Positions 33,186 through 44,250 of a DNA stretch of 64,000 nt are shown here, in pieces (position 1 is the first letter of the stretch; each line of letters opens with the position of its first letter). This stretch comes from Burkholderia anthina. Lineage in GTDB: Bacteria; Pseudomonadota; Gammaproteobacteria; Burkholderiales; Burkholderiaceae. Under the pieces are notes generated by a model. It made no database searches. It saw only the letters and a list, made by a program, of their open reading frames with translations, and had not been told where the DNA came from. A program made the translations under genes and the position numbers. Where the stretch lies: NCBI RefSeq assembly GCF_001547525.1, contig NZ_LNJP01000004.1, forward strand, positions 496,001-560,000, written 5' to 3'.

Positions 33186-35114
33186 TCAGAACGTATAGCT
33201 CACCTTGCCGAACGCGGTGCGCCCGAGCGTGTTGTAGCCGTACGCGGTCATGTATTGCCGGTCGAACAGGTTCGACAGCGACGCCGACACCGTCAAGTGC
33301 GAATTGATCCGGTACGACGCTCGCAGGCTCACCGTCAGGTACGACGCCAGATACTGCCGGTTGGCCGGGTCGTCGAATGTCGAGCCGCCGTACAGCAGCG
33401 ACGCGCCTGTGCTCAGCGCGTGCAGCTTCAGTTCGTCCCACGTGTGGTCGACGTTCAGGCTGACCGTCTGGCGCGGCCGGCGGCTGAGCCAGGTCTGGTT
33501 GGTCTCGTCCTGCGGATTCAGGATGCCGACCGCGACGCTCACCGGCGTCGAGCGGCCGATCGTTCCCTTGTACGACAGGTCGATGCCGCGAATGTGCGAA
33601 CGGCCGATGTTCATCGGCGAGAACGTCGCCGGGTTGTACGCGATCAGGTTGTTGACGCGCGTGTCGTAGATCGCCGCGGTGAACATGCCGTACGCCGTGT
33701 TCGCGTCGAGCGCGGCCTCGACCGACGTGCTGCGTTCCGGGCTCAGGTTCCGATTGCCGTAGCCCGGGTAGTACAGGTCGTTGAACGTCGGCAGGCGGAA
33801 CGCATTGCCGTACGACACGCGCGCCGTGTACACCGGCGTGATCGCCCACGACAGCGCGGCGTTGCCGGTGTTCACCGCTTGCCCGGCGATGATCTCGTGA
33901 CGGCCGGCGACGAACATCGTCACGTTGCCGAGCGTCGCCGACTGGTGCAGCGAGAACGCGGAATCGTTGCGCGTCGGCACGCCGCCGGGAATGTCGACCG
34001 GCAGGAACGCCTGTTCGCGCGTGAAGTCGTACGCGAGCTTCGATTCGCCCGCCAGCGGCAGCCCGAACAGGTGGAAACCGTGCGCCTGATGGGTCAGCGA
34101 CGTCGACGTGCTGATGCGCTGCGAATTGATCTGGTCCGTCGCGAGGGCCGGGTTGTCTGCGTAGATGAACTGGCGATCGTTCGCATAGCCGAACGACTGG
34201 TCGAACTGCGTATCGGGCGTGATGTCGAGATGGAATGCAACGCCGGTCGTCAACTGGTGATCGCGCTCGCGATTCGCGTAGCCACTGTTGTCGTAGGACA
34301 GATCGGAGCGGTGGTACAGCGCGAACGTCGAGATCGACCAGTTGTCGCGCGCATAGCCGAGCCGCGCGTCGAGATCCTGCGCGTGATACGGATTGCGGCC
34401 GTCTTCGTGGCCGTAGAAGAAGGGCCGCGTCGCATCGATGCCGGCCGTGTTGTAGTCGTGCAGCCCGAGCGAATAGGTGAGCCCGCCGAGCGCGGCCAGC
34501 GGCCCCGTCGACGGCACCGTGCCCGACGTGCGGAACTGCGTGTCGAACGTCTTGTTCGAACCGCCGCCGAACGACACGGTGGTCTGGTTCGGCTGGTTGG
34601 CGGCGCGGCGCGTGAAGAGCTGCACGACGCCGCCCATCGCGTTGTTGCCGAACGATGCGGCGGCCGGGCCGGAGATCACCTCGACGCGCTCGAACGCTTC
34701 GGTCGGCAGGTCGGCCCACGGCGCGATGCCGGTGGTCGGCGAGCCGATCCGGATGCCGTCGATGAACACCGCGACCTGGCTCGCCGACGAGCCGCGGATG
34801 CTGACCGACGCGGACGAGCCGGGCCCGCCGTTTTGCGAGACGGTCACGCCCGGCAGCGTCGCGAGCGCTTGCGTGATGCTCGGGTCGGCCGGCGACAGCC
34901 GGTCGAGATCCTCGCGCGTGAGCACCTGCGTCGACGCATAGCGCCGGTCGAACGATTCGGGCAGGTGCCGCGTGTCGGTCACGCTGATCGCGGGCAGGTC
35001 CGCGCCTGACGCCGGTGCCGCGGGCTGCGCAGGCGCCGCGTCGCCGGCCGCATGGGCGAGCGGGGAAAGCAGCGCGGTGGCGGCGGACGTGGCAAGCAGG
35101 TGACGAAGGTTCAT
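33186..35114 (-). CDS. btuB: TonB-dependent cobalamin receptor, BtuB-like
   Basis: 642 residues, outer-membrane barrel. The signal peptide MNLRHLLATSAATALLSPLA ends at HAA. The plug domain (about 45-160) has ISVTDTR as a TonB-box region, VSIRGSSASQVAVFIDGIRI and VISGPAASFGNNAMGGVVQL-like sequence. The barrel ends in the aromatic residue of FGKVSYTF. The length and IDGIRI plug resemble BtuB. A cobalamin riboswitch lies in its leader, which supports vitamin B12 uptake. A long open frame upstream of this ATG is leader RNA, not protein. Confidence 0.9.
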   Translation of the reverse strand: MNLRHLLATSAATALLSPLAHAAGDAAPAQPAAPASGADLPAISVTDTRHLPESFDRRYASTQVLTREDLDRLSPADPSITQALATLPGVTVSQNGGPGSSASVSIRGSSASQVAVFIDGIRIGSPTTGIAPWADLPTEAFERVEVISGPAAASFGNNAMGGVVQLFTRRAANQPNQTTVSFGGGSNKTFDTQFRTSGTVPSTGPLAALGGLTYSLGLHDYNTAGIDATRPFFYGHEDGRNPYHAQDLDARLGYARDNWSISTFALYHRSDLSYDNSGYANRERDHQLTTGVAFHLDITPDTQFDQSFGYANDRQFIYADNPALATDQINSQRISTSTSLTHQAHGFHLFGLPLAGESKLAYDFTREQAFLPVDIPGGVPTRNDSAFSLHQSATLGNVTMFVAGRHEIIAGQAVNTGNAALSWAITPVYTARVSYGNAFRLPTFNDLYYPGYGNRNLSPERSTSVEAALDANTAYGMFTAAIYDTRVNNLIAYNPATFSPMNIGRSHIRGIDLSYKGTIGRSTPVSVAVGILNPQDETNQTWLSRRPRQTVSLNVDHTWDELKLHALSTGASLLYGGSTFDDPANRQYLASYLTVSLRASYRINSHLTVSASLSNLFDRQYMTAYGYNTLGRTAFGKVSYTF

Positions 35115-35334
35115 GAGACAGCGGGACAAAGCGTGTGACGTGTACGGCGACCGTGAGCCGGGGGCCGGCAGGGGATGCATGCCGACGGCGTGTCGGGGCG
35201 ACGCTTCCGGCCGGGAAGCGGATTCGGGAACGATGGACATCTGACGGATCCTGAGGTCGGGTCGTCCATGCAACGGGCGGCCGCCAACGGCGGTGCTTGC
35301 ACATCGGGACACCCCGCCCGGTGCGGCTGCTGGA

Positions 35335-35510
35335 CCTCGGGTCGATGGCAGGTCTCCTGGCTCGCGGGTCGCCATCCGTGCGGGCCTTCCCGGTTTCCCA
35401 GTGGCATGCGGTGGCACGGATTCGCCGCTCACAGTTGCGGGGGCAGCCGCAGATTCGAGACGTCGCCTCGCCTGCGTTCCCTTTTGATCCCATCCCTGGG
35501 AACCATCAGC
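35335..35510 (-). ncRNA. Cobalamin riboswitch
   Basis: On the minus strand the conserved blocks occur in order: GGGAACGCAGG, then GCTGCCCCCGCAACTGTGA, then GCCACTG with GGGAAGGC, then the B12 box GAGCCAGGAGACCTGCC (RNA 3' side, about 35346-35362). It lies about 220 nt before btuB and is expected to block its expression when adenosylcobalamin is plentiful. The boundaries are approximate. Confidence 0.93.
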
Positions 35511-35826
35511 GCGCAAGGGTAATGGCGCGCGGTCGGGCACGTCAATCGTCCGGGCGCGCGCGGATGCGAAAAAACGTCATTACCCGGTGTCGGCTTTCCG
35601 GATGCTTGCGTTCGAGGTGCCCGGGCGGTGTTTCAGGTCTGAAGAAACGGTCGGGTTCCAACGCATGCCGTCGCGCCCGGGCGGCGGCGATCGCGCGCGT
35701 ATTCATGAAGACGCCTTCACGACCGACTTCGGGACGACGACGTAATCAGTCCGGGGCGCGAAACCTGGCGCGACGTGGAGGCGGGGCGGTGCGCGCATGA
35801 CAGGATCTTCATGCGCGCCGCGACGC
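35511..35826. other. Intergenic region, no gene seen
   Basis: Between the btuB leader and the end of the ammonia-lyase gene. Short Arg-rich frames only; must hold the riboswitch promoter on the minus strand. Confidence 0.45.
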
Positions 35827-36801
35827 TCAGGCCGGTGCCGACACCAGCGCGCAGAAGTTCTCGAGATCGACGTTGCCGCCGCTGATCACCACGCCGACGC
35901 GCTTGCCCTGCAGCGCGTCCTTCATCCGTCGCACCGCGGCGAACGCCAGGCAGCCGGTCGGCTCGACGACGAGCTTCATGCGCGTGGCGAAGAAGCGCAT
36001 GCAGTCGACCAGTTCCGCATCCGTCGCGGTCAGGATGTCGTCGACGTCGCGGCGCAGGATCGGGAACGTGAGGTTGCCGACGTGCTGCGTCTGCGCGCCG
36101 TCGGCGATCGTGCGCGGCGTGTCGATGTGCACGATCGTGCCGGACCGGAACGATTGCTGCGCGTCGTTGCCGGCTTCGGGCTCGACGCCGTACAGCTTCG
36201 CGTGCGGCGACAGCGCGCGCGTGGCGAGCGCGGTGCCCGACAGCAGCCCGCCGCCGCCGAGCGGCGTGAACACCGCGTCGAGCGGGCCGACTTCGTCGAA
36301 CAGTTCCTTGGCCGCGGTGCCCTGGCCGGCGATCACGTCCGGGTGATCGTAGGGCGGAACCAGCGTGAGCCCGTGCTTTTCCGCGAACTCGCGCCCGATC
36401 TGCTCGCGATCCTCGGTGTAGCGGTCGTAGGTCACGACGTTGCCGCCGTAGCCGCGCGTCGCGGCCATCTTCGCGGCCGGCGCGTCCTGCGGCATCACGA
36501 TCGTCGCGGGAATGCCGAGGATGCGCGCCGACAGCGCGATCGCCTGCGCATGGTTGCCCGACGAGAACGCGACGACGCCGTGGCGGCGCTGTTCCGCGTT
36601 GAAGCGCGACAGCGCGTTGAACGCGCCGCGGAACTTGAACGCGCCCATGCGCTGCAGGTTCTCGCACTTGAAGAACACCTGTGCGCCGAGCGCGTCGTCG
36701 ATCGTCCGCGACGTCATCACCGGCGTGCGGTGCGCATGGCCTTCGAGCCGGGCCGCGGCGGCGGCGACGTCGTCGTACGTGGGGAGAGTTGGAGAATTCA
36801 T
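35827..36801 (-). CDS. PLP-dependent threonine/hydroxyaspartate ammonia-lyase
   Basis: 324 residues, fold type II PLP enzyme. The cofactor Lys is K56 in GAFKFRGAFNAL. SSGNHAQAIALSA and the phosphate-binding GGGGLLSGTALA follow; SGGNVDLENF ends the chain. There is no regulatory ACT domain, so it is a catabolic serine/threonine dehydratase or a threo-3-hydroxyaspartate ammonia-lyase. The DauR-like regulator 50 nt upstream slightly favours an unusual amino-acid substrate. It probably ends a three-gene operon. Confidence 0.88.
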   Translation of the reverse strand: MNSPTLPTYDDVAAAAARLEGHAHRTPVMTSRTIDDALGAQVFFKCENLQRMGAFKFRGAFNALSRFNAEQRRHGVVAFSSGNHAQAIALSARILGIPATIVMPQDAPAAKMAATRGYGGNVVTYDRYTEDREQIGREFAEKHGLTLVPPYDHPDVIAGQGTAAKELFDEVGPLDAVFTPLGGGGLLSGTALATRALSPHAKLYGVEPEAGNDAQQSFRSGTIVHIDTPRTIADGAQTQHVGNLTFPILRRDVDDILTATDAELVDCMRFFATRMKLVVEPTGCLAFAAVRRMKDALQGKRVGVVISGGNVDLENFCALVSAPA

Positions 36802-36851
36802 GGTCGCTCGGGGTCGAAAAAGTCAGTCAATTGGAATGCGGGCGCGCCGCG

Positions 36852-37490
36852 TCACTTCGCATCGTTGTAGACGGTGGCGCGCGACACGCCGAGATGCTGC
36901 GACACGATTTCCATCGCGCGGCGCACCTCGAGGAAGCCGTCCGCCTTCAGCGTCTGCATCAGCTCGCGGCGCTGGTCGGTCTTCAGCTCGCGCGGCGTCG
37001 TCGCGAGGCGTGTCGCGAAGGCGTCGATGCGCTGCCGGATCGCGTCCGCGCCGGCCGGGTCGAGCGTCTCGACGACGGCTTCGCCGTCCGTGCGGCAGAA
37101 CTGGCTCAGCATGCCCTGGAAGCCGCGGAACAGCGTGACGTCGGCATTCAGGCACAGCGCGGCCACGTAGCGCCCGGTCGAATCCTTGATGCCGATCGAC
37201 GTGCTTTTCGCAGTGCGGCCGTCGGCGAAGCGGTTCGGATAGTTCGCGAGCACCTGCGGGAAATCGTCGTCGGCGATGCGCGCGAGGCCGAGTTCGGTCG
37301 CCGGGTCGCCGACCGCGCGCCCGGACAGGTTGTTGTGAATCGCGAGGATCGCGTGCTCGGGCGTGCGCAGGTCGTGCACGACGACCTCGGTGAACGGCGC
37401 GAACATCTCGCCGAGCCCTTCGGCGATGCGCTGCACCTGCTCGATCAGCGATGCCTGCTCCGACAGCAGCGGTTTGCGGTTCGTGCTCAT
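36852..37490 (-). CDS. DauR/YheO-like PAS-HTH regulator
   Basis: 212 residues. An N-terminal YheO-like PAS domain (about 15-130) with GLGEMFAPFTEVVVHDLRTP and NRFADGRTAKSTSIGIKD, then a C-terminal DauR-type HTH with QTLKADGFLEVRRAMEIVSQ and HLGVSRATVYNDAK. DauR controls D-amino-acid catabolism in Pseudomonas. Its start overlaps the YbaK gene (ATGA) and follows AGGAG. It likely senses an amino acid and controls this operon. Confidence 0.87.
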   Translation of the reverse strand: MSTNRKPLLSEQASLIEQVQRIAEGLGEMFAPFTEVVVHDLRTPEHAILAIHNNLSGRAVGDPATELGLARIADDDFPQVLANYPNRFADGRTAKSTSIGIKDSTGRYVAALCLNADVTLFRGFQGMLSQFCRTDGEAVVETLDPAGADAIRQRIDAFATRLATTPRELKTDQRRELMQTLKADGFLEVRRAMEIVSQHLGVSRATVYNDAK

Positions 37491-38008
37491 GCGTGCTCCT
37501 GCGGGGCGGGGGCGTCCGTCGTCTCGGGGCGCGTGATGTCGGCCAGCAGCGGGCGCGCGATCCGGACGTAGTCGGCCGTGTCGAGCACGACCGAGCGGTC
37601 GAGGCGGCCCGCGTTGAACGCGATCTCGGCGTTGCGCTCGACCAGCGCCGGATCGACGACGAGCGTCACGTTCGCATCGAATACGAACGGCGGCACGGCG
37701 CCCATCACGCAGCGCGTGACGGCGGCCGCGACGTCGGGCGAGGCGAGCGTCGCCTTGCGCCGGCCGACCGCATCGGCGACCTTGCGGAAGTCGATCTTCA
37801 GGTGGCCGGGAATCACCGCGAGCGCGGTGGCGTCGCCGCCGTCCTTGAACGTGCAGAGCATCGCCTTCGCGCCCTGTTCGGGGCGCGTGCCGCGCAGCGC
37901 GGCGATCGCTTCGGATTTGCCTTCCGCCGGATGCTCGAGCACGCGGAAACGCGCGCCGGAGGTAGTCAGCAGTTCGCAAAGCGTGTCGAAAACGGGAGAG
38001 TCGTTCAT
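37487..38008 (-). CDS. YbaK/EbsC family aminoacyl-tRNA deacylase
   Basis: 173 residues. The fold shows EHPAEGKSEAIAALRGTRPE, GAKAMLCTFKDGG with the conserved Lys, DFRKVADAVGRRKATLASPD, and VMGAVPPFVFDANVTLVVDP, all typical of free-standing trans-editing deacylases that clear mischarged tRNAs. First gene of the operon, behind a good sigma-70 promoter at 38064-38093. The tRNA substrate is not predictable. Confidence 0.85.
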   Translation of the reverse strand: MNDSPVFDTLCELLTTSGARFRVLEHPAEGKSEAIAALRGTRPEQGAKAMLCTFKDGGDATALAVIPGHLKIDFRKVADAVGRRKATLASPDVAAAVTRCVMGAVPPFVFDANVTLVVDPALVERNAEIAFNAGRLDRSVVLDTADYVRIARPLLADITRPETTDAPAPQEHA

Positions 38009-38063
38009 GGCGCTCCGGGAGGCGGGCAGAGGCGCAGACGCGCGTGAATCAAAGAATTGTCCA

Positions 38064-38093
38064 AGTATAGACGTTTTGTCGCAGCCATGACAA
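38064..38093 (-). promoter_or_regulatory. Sigma-70 promoter for the YbaK operon
   Basis: On the minus strand, TTGTCA (38088-38093), an 18-nt spacer and TATACT (38064-38069), 56 nt before the start codon. Confidence 0.6.
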
Positions 38094-38282
38094 AGGGAAG
38101 AGCAGTCATCGCTGTCCGGCCTTGCCGACGCGGCCCGTTCTCCAGCAGCCGAAAGGAGATTTCATATCGCGGAATTCGCATCGGTTTCCCGCCGTCGCGT
38201 TTTACCGCCGCTTGAAACCGTGTTTTGCATCGCAAAAACGCGTGGCTATCTCATTGAAAACCAACAAAAATTTATATCTTAT

Positions 38283-38296
38283 GTCTTATATAAGAC
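38283..38296. promoter_or_regulatory. 14-bp palindrome upstream of isocitrate lyase
   Basis: GTCTTATATAAGAC, a perfect palindrome in an AT-rich patch 116 nt before the aceA start. The shape fits a GntR- or similar-family operator controlling glyoxylate-shunt genes; the protein is unknown. Confidence 0.6.
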
Positions 38297-38411
38297 TTGA
38301 CCGAAATGTTGCCGGACGGGATTACTATTGAGTCCATGCAGTTCGCTTCGTCACACGCGGCGGGCACGCTGAACTCTTTACTCAAATGCGCTTCGTTCCC
38401 AGGAGATAGAC

Positions 38412-39998
38412 ATGTCCCAATATCAAGACGACATCAAGGCAGTGGCTGGCTTGAAGGAAAACCACGGCAGCGCGTGGAACGCCATCAGCCCCGAGTATGC
38501 GGCCCGCATGCGTGCCCAGAACAAGTTCAAGACCGGCCTGGACATCGCGAAGTACACCGCGAAGATCATGCGCGCCGACATGGCCGCGTACGATGCCGAT
38601 CCGTCCAAGTACACGCAGTCGCTGGGTTGCTGGCACGGCTTCATCGGTCAGCAGAAGATGATCTCGATCAAGAAGCACTTCAACAGCACCGAACGCCGCT
38701 ATCTGTATCTGTCGGGCTGGATGGTCGCCGCGCTGCGCTCGGAGTTCGGCCCGCTGCCGGACCAGTCGATGCACGAAAAGACCTCGGTCAGCGCGCTGAT
38801 CCGCGAGCTGTACACGTTCCTGCGCCAGGCCGACGCCCGTGAGCTGGGCGGCCTGTTCCGCGAGCTGGATGCGGCGAAGGACCCGGCTGCCAAGGCCGCG
38901 ATCCAGGAAAAGATCGACAACCACGTCACGCACGTCGTGCCGATCATCGCCGACATCGACGCCGGCTTCGGCAACGCGGAGGCGACCTACCTGCTGGCCA
39001 AGCAGTTCATCGAAGCGGGTGCGTGCTGCATCCAGATCGAGAACCAGGTGTCGGACGAGAAGCAGTGCGGCCACCAGGACGGCAAGGTCACCGTGCCGCA
39101 CGAGGACTTCCTCGCGAAGATCCGCGCGATTCGCTACGCGTTCCTGGAGCTGGGCGTGGACGACGGCATCATCGTCGCGCGTACCGATTCGCTGGGCGCC
39201 GGCCTGACCAAGCAGATCGCCGTGACGAACCAGCCGGGCGACCTGGGCGATCAATACAACTCGTTCCTCGACTGCGAGGAGCTGTCGGCCGATCAGCTGG
39301 GCAACGGTGACGTCGTCATCAAGCGCGACGGCAAGCTGCTGCGTCCGAAGCGCCTGCCGAGCAACCTGTTCCAGTTCCGCGCCGGCACGGGTGAAGCGCG
39401 TTGCGTGCTCGACTGCATCACGTCGCTGCAGAACGGCGCCGACCTGCTGTGGATCGAAACCGAAAAGCCGCATATCGCGCAGATCGGCGGTATGGTCAGC
39501 GAGATCCGCAAGGTGATCCCGAACGCGAAGCTGGTGTACAACAACAGCCCGTCGTTCAACTGGACGCTGAATTTCCGTCAGCAGGCCTACGACGCGATGA
39601 AGGCCGAAGGCAAGGACGTGTCGGCTTACGACCGTGCGCAACTGATGAGCGTCGAATACGACGACACCGAACTGGCCAAGCTCGCCGACGAGAAGATCCG
39701 TACGTTCCAGGCCGATGCATCGCGTGAAGCAGGCATCTTCCACCATCTGATCACGCTGCCGACGTACCACACGGCCGCGCTGTCGACCGACAACCTGGCC
39801 AAGGAATACTTCGGCGACCAGGGCATGCTCGGCTACGTGGCCGGCGTGCAGCGCAAGGAAATCCGTCAGGGCATCGCGTGCGTGAAGCACCAGAACATGT
39901 CCGGTTCGGACATCGGCGACGATCACAAGGAATACTTCAGCGGCGAAGCGGCGCTGAAGGCGGCGGGCAAGGACAACACGATGAACCAGTTCGCGTAA
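38412..39998 (+). CDS. aceA: Isocitrate lyase, long form
   Basis: 528 residues. Cleaves isocitrate to succinate and glyoxylate, the entry to the glyoxylate shunt. The active-site loop is DEKQCGHQDGK (Cys at about 219) in place of the KKCGH of the shorter enzyme; SLGCWHGFIGQQKM, DIDAGFGNAEATYLLAKQFI and YNNSPSFNWT complete the barrel. Length and loop match the Pseudomonas PA2634-type subgroup. AGGAG about 7 nt before the ATG. A rho-independent terminator follows. PEP carboxykinase lies downstream, so both bypass genes for growth on two-carbon compounds are neighbours. Confidence 0.95.
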   Translation: MSQYQDDIKAVAGLKENHGSAWNAISPEYAARMRAQNKFKTGLDIAKYTAKIMRADMAAYDADPSKYTQSLGCWHGFIGQQKMISIKKHFNSTERRYLYLSGWMVAALRSEFGPLPDQSMHEKTSVSALIRELYTFLRQADARELGGLFRELDAAKDPAAKAAIQEKIDNHVTHVVPIIADIDAGFGNAEATYLLAKQFIEAGACCIQIENQVSDEKQCGHQDGKVTVPHEDFLAKIRAIRYAFLELGVDDGIIVARTDSLGAGLTKQIAVTNQPGDLGDQYNSFLDCEELSADQLGNGDVVIKRDGKLLRPKRLPSNLFQFRAGTGEARCVLDCITSLQNGADLLWIETEKPHIAQIGGMVSEIRKVIPNAKLVYNNSPSFNWTLNFRQQAYDAMKAEGKDVSAYDRAQLMSVEYDDTELAKLADEKIRTFQADASREAGIFHHLITLPTYHTAALSTDNLAKEYFGDQGMLGYVAGVQRKEIRQGIACVKHQNMSGSDIGDDHKEYFSGEAALKAAGKDNTMNQFA

Positions 39999-40016
39999 TC
40001 GTCATATCCGCGGCAG

Positions 40017-40047
40017 AAAGCCAATCCGTGACGGGTTGGCTTTTTTT
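40017..40047 (+). terminator. Rho-independent terminator of aceA
   Basis: An 11-bp stem (40017-40027 with 40033-40043, one T-G pair), loop GTGAC and a run of seven T from 40041. Classic form. Confidence 0.9.
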
Positions 40048-40621
40048 CATTCGACGCGTGGAGCGCGTGATTGCCCGGCACCTCGTTTCGAGCGGGGGCG
40101 TCTATCGCGATTCGGACAGGATGTTTGTGTACGCAACCTGATTCAGGGTTTGCCTGAGTAGCGAAAACGCTGATTCGCACGGCGTGTGTTCGCGTTGTTC
40201 GTTTGCCCAAGCGGCAGGTTGAAATTGCCGCTCGTGCGAAACCCTTGCAGGGCGGTCGTCACACGCGTTTCGTCCCCAAAGCGTGTGCGACGACGCCGTA
40301 AAAAGAACCTGCCTGCAACGCGCATGCCGGCGCGCCGGCGCAGCGGGTTTCTTGCTGCAACGCAACGCCCGCCCAATAACGGCGATGGTATGCTGGCCGA
40401 CATGGAGTTGTATGGCAGGTTGCTTGCATGGCGAAACTCGCGTTCGCACGCTTATATACGAGACATCACCTTCTCTCGCCCGCATCGCGGCATCGACGCG
40501 CGCTCCGCTCGCGCGTCCCGTTCTGCTGCGCGCTGCCGCTCCCTGCGCTCCGCACGCATTCCCATCTCGCGGGTTCACCCCGCATCCCCCATTCCCTGCC
40601 CAATAATCTGGAGACATCCCC
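40048..40621. other. Intergenic region upstream of pckG
   Basis: 574 nt, no convincing gene. Contains a small hairpin AGCGGCA/TGCCGCT (40210-40232). Base composition is patchier than in coding DNA; the pckG promoter and leader must lie here. Confidence 0.5.
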
Positions 40622-42487
<1,866 letters not shown>

Positions 42488-42525
42488 CGAGCGGCATCGA
42501 CGTCACCGCTCTGCAAGCGCCATGA

Positions 42526-42559
42526 ACGCCCCGGGCCACCGTCGCGTGGCCCGGGGCGT
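42526..42559. terminator. Hairpin terminator between pckG and phosphoesterase
   Basis: Perfect 14-bp stem (42526-42539 with 42546-42559), loop CGTCGC, between convergent genes. It can act in both directions; no long T-run. Confidence 0.7.
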
Positions 42560-42585
42560 CGTCGTTTCACGCGATCGACCGGTTG

Positions 42586-44250
42586 TCAGCCGAGATCGAG
42601 CGCGTTCGTCAGATCGCCCGGCGGCGTCGCGCCGCGCGCGGCAAACGCGTTGTCGCGCCGGACCACGCCGTCGAGCGGCGCGAGGCCGTGCACGCGGCTG
42701 ATGAAGCGCAGGATCGAGTTCGTGTCGTACAGCGTGTGATCGACGAAGCCCTTTTTCGCGAACGGCGAGATCACGAGCGCCGGGATCCGCGAGCCGGGGC
42801 CCCAGCGATCGCCGACCGGCGGCGCGACGTGATCCCACCAGCCGCCGTTCTCGTCGTGCGTCATCACGATCACGGTGTGTTCCCATTGCGGCCCGCGCCG
42901 GATATGGTCGATCACGGTCGCGATGTGTCGGTCGCCCGATTCGATGTCCGCATAGCCCGCGTGCATGTTCAGGTTGCCCTGCGGCTTGTAGAACGTGACG
43001 GCAGGCAGGCGCCCCGCGTCGATGTCGGCGATGAAGTGGTTGGTCGACGGTTCGTCGCCGAGCCCCGCGTCGCGCAAATGCTTGCGGCGGGCTTCGGTGC
43101 CGGGCGCGTAGTTCGCGAAGTAGTTGAACGGCTGGTGGTGATACTGGAAGTCGGGCACCGTGCCGGTGTCGCGATGATCGAGCGCGTACTGCCACGCGCC
43201 GCTGTACCACGCCCAGTCGATGTTCTTCTCCGACAGGCGGTCGCCGATCGTCGCGCAGCCCTGCGGCGGCATCACGCGATGGTCGGCCGGATCCGCATAC
43301 GCGGCGTTGCCCGGATCGGGCGGCGGCACGTAGCTCGGCTGGTACGGCGGCGCCATCGTGTTCACGCCGTACCCGTCCGGCGTCAGCGGGCCGTCGACCG
43401 CGAATTTCGGCGGGCCGTCGAGCGCGGACGCGGGCGAATCGTCGGCGAGCTTCAGGCGCGTGCCGGCCGGATCGTCGCCTTCGACCTTCGACAACAGCTT
43501 CGCCGCATGCGGATGCTTGTGCGCGTCCGGATACAGCGGCGGCTGCGCGGAGATCAGGAACATGTGGTTCATCCACGAGCCGCCGAAGGCCGCCATGAAG
43601 AAGTTGTCGCACAGCGTGTATTGCCGTGCGAGATTCCACAGCCGCAGCGTGTCGGCTGAATTGCGGTAATGACCCATCACGAGGCCGCCCGAATCGGCCC
43701 ACGCGGCGAACTGGTTGTTGCGCCCGCCCGCGATCTGCATCTGGTTCTGGTAGAAGCGATGCCACAGGTCGCGCGTGATCACGCCGTTCGGCAGCGGCTG
43801 GCCCTGCGCGTCGGTAATCCGGAACGGCGCGTTCGGCAGCTTGTCGATGTCGCGCTCGGCGATCGCGTAGCGCTTGCCGTCCACCTCCTGCGCCTGCGGC
43901 ACGAGCCCGCCCCAGATCTTCGGCAGCACCGGCAGCGGCGTCTTGCCGTCGCGATCGAGCTGCTGCGCGTGCTCGGGCCGCACTTCGCTCAGCGGGTAGC
44001 GCACGCCGGGGAAATCGCCGTACAGGTTCGCGAAGCTGCGGTTTTCCGCATAGATCACGACGATGTGGCGCACGCGCTGGCGCAACGCTTCGTCGATGCG
44101 CAGGTCGGCGGCCGAACGCGGCGCGTTGCCCGCGGTGGTTTCGCAGCCGGCGAGCGCGACACCGGCGCCGATCGCGGCGAGGCCGCCGAGCACACGGCGG
44201 CGGTCGGGATCGGCGGGAAGGTCGTCGGGGCGATCGGGGGTGTCGTTCAC
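42586..44250 (-). CDS. AcpA-like acid phosphatase / phosphoesterase family protein
   Basis: 554 residues. The N-terminus has an RRR(V)LGG Tat-like segment running into lipobox ALAGC, so it is an exported lipoprotein. The phospholipase C/AcpA-family fold opens with HIVVIYAENRSFANLYGDFP; HDENGGWWDHVAPPVGDRWG supplies later metal ligands, followed by PALVISPFAKKGFVDHTLYD. Family members are acid phosphatases or phospholipases C. The GTG at 44250 is chosen for GAGGAG upstream. Substrate unclear. Confidence 0.87.
   Translation of the reverse strand: MNDTPDRPDDLPADPDRRRVLGGLAAIGAGVALAGCETTAGNAPRSAADLRIDEALRQRVRHIVVIYAENRSFANLYGDFPGVRYPLSEVRPEHAQQLDRDGKTPLPVLPKIWGGLVPQAQEVDGKRYAIAERDIDKLPNAPFRITDAQGQPLPNGVITRDLWHRFYQNQMQIAGGRNNQFAAWADSGGLVMGHYRNSADTLRLWNLARQYTLCDNFFMAAFGGSWMNHMFLISAQPPLYPDAHKHPHAAKLLSKVEGDDPAGTRLKLADDSPASALDGPPKFAVDGPLTPDGYGVNTMAPPYQPSYVPPPDPGNAAYADPADHRVMPPQGCATIGDRLSEKNIDWAWYSGAWQYALDHRDTGTVPDFQYHHQPFNYFANYAPGTEARRKHLRDAGLGDEPSTNHFIADIDAGRLPAVTFYKPQGNLNMHAGYADIESGDRHIATVIDHIRRGPQWEHTVIVMTHDENGGWWDHVAPPVGDRWGPGSRIPALVISPFAKKGFVDHTLYDTNSILRFISRVHGLAPLDGVVRRDNAFAARGATPPGDLTNALDLG

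Noticed and set aside
33084-35009. Long plus-strand open frame (over 600 codons) opposite btuB
   Set aside because: Arg/Val-rich composition without any domain; it mirrors the codon pattern of the real gene on the other strand, as expected in high-GC DNA.
35115-35540. Upstream extension of the btuB reading frame
   Set aside because: It covers the cobalamin riboswitch, so it is leader RNA; the signal peptide starts at 35114.
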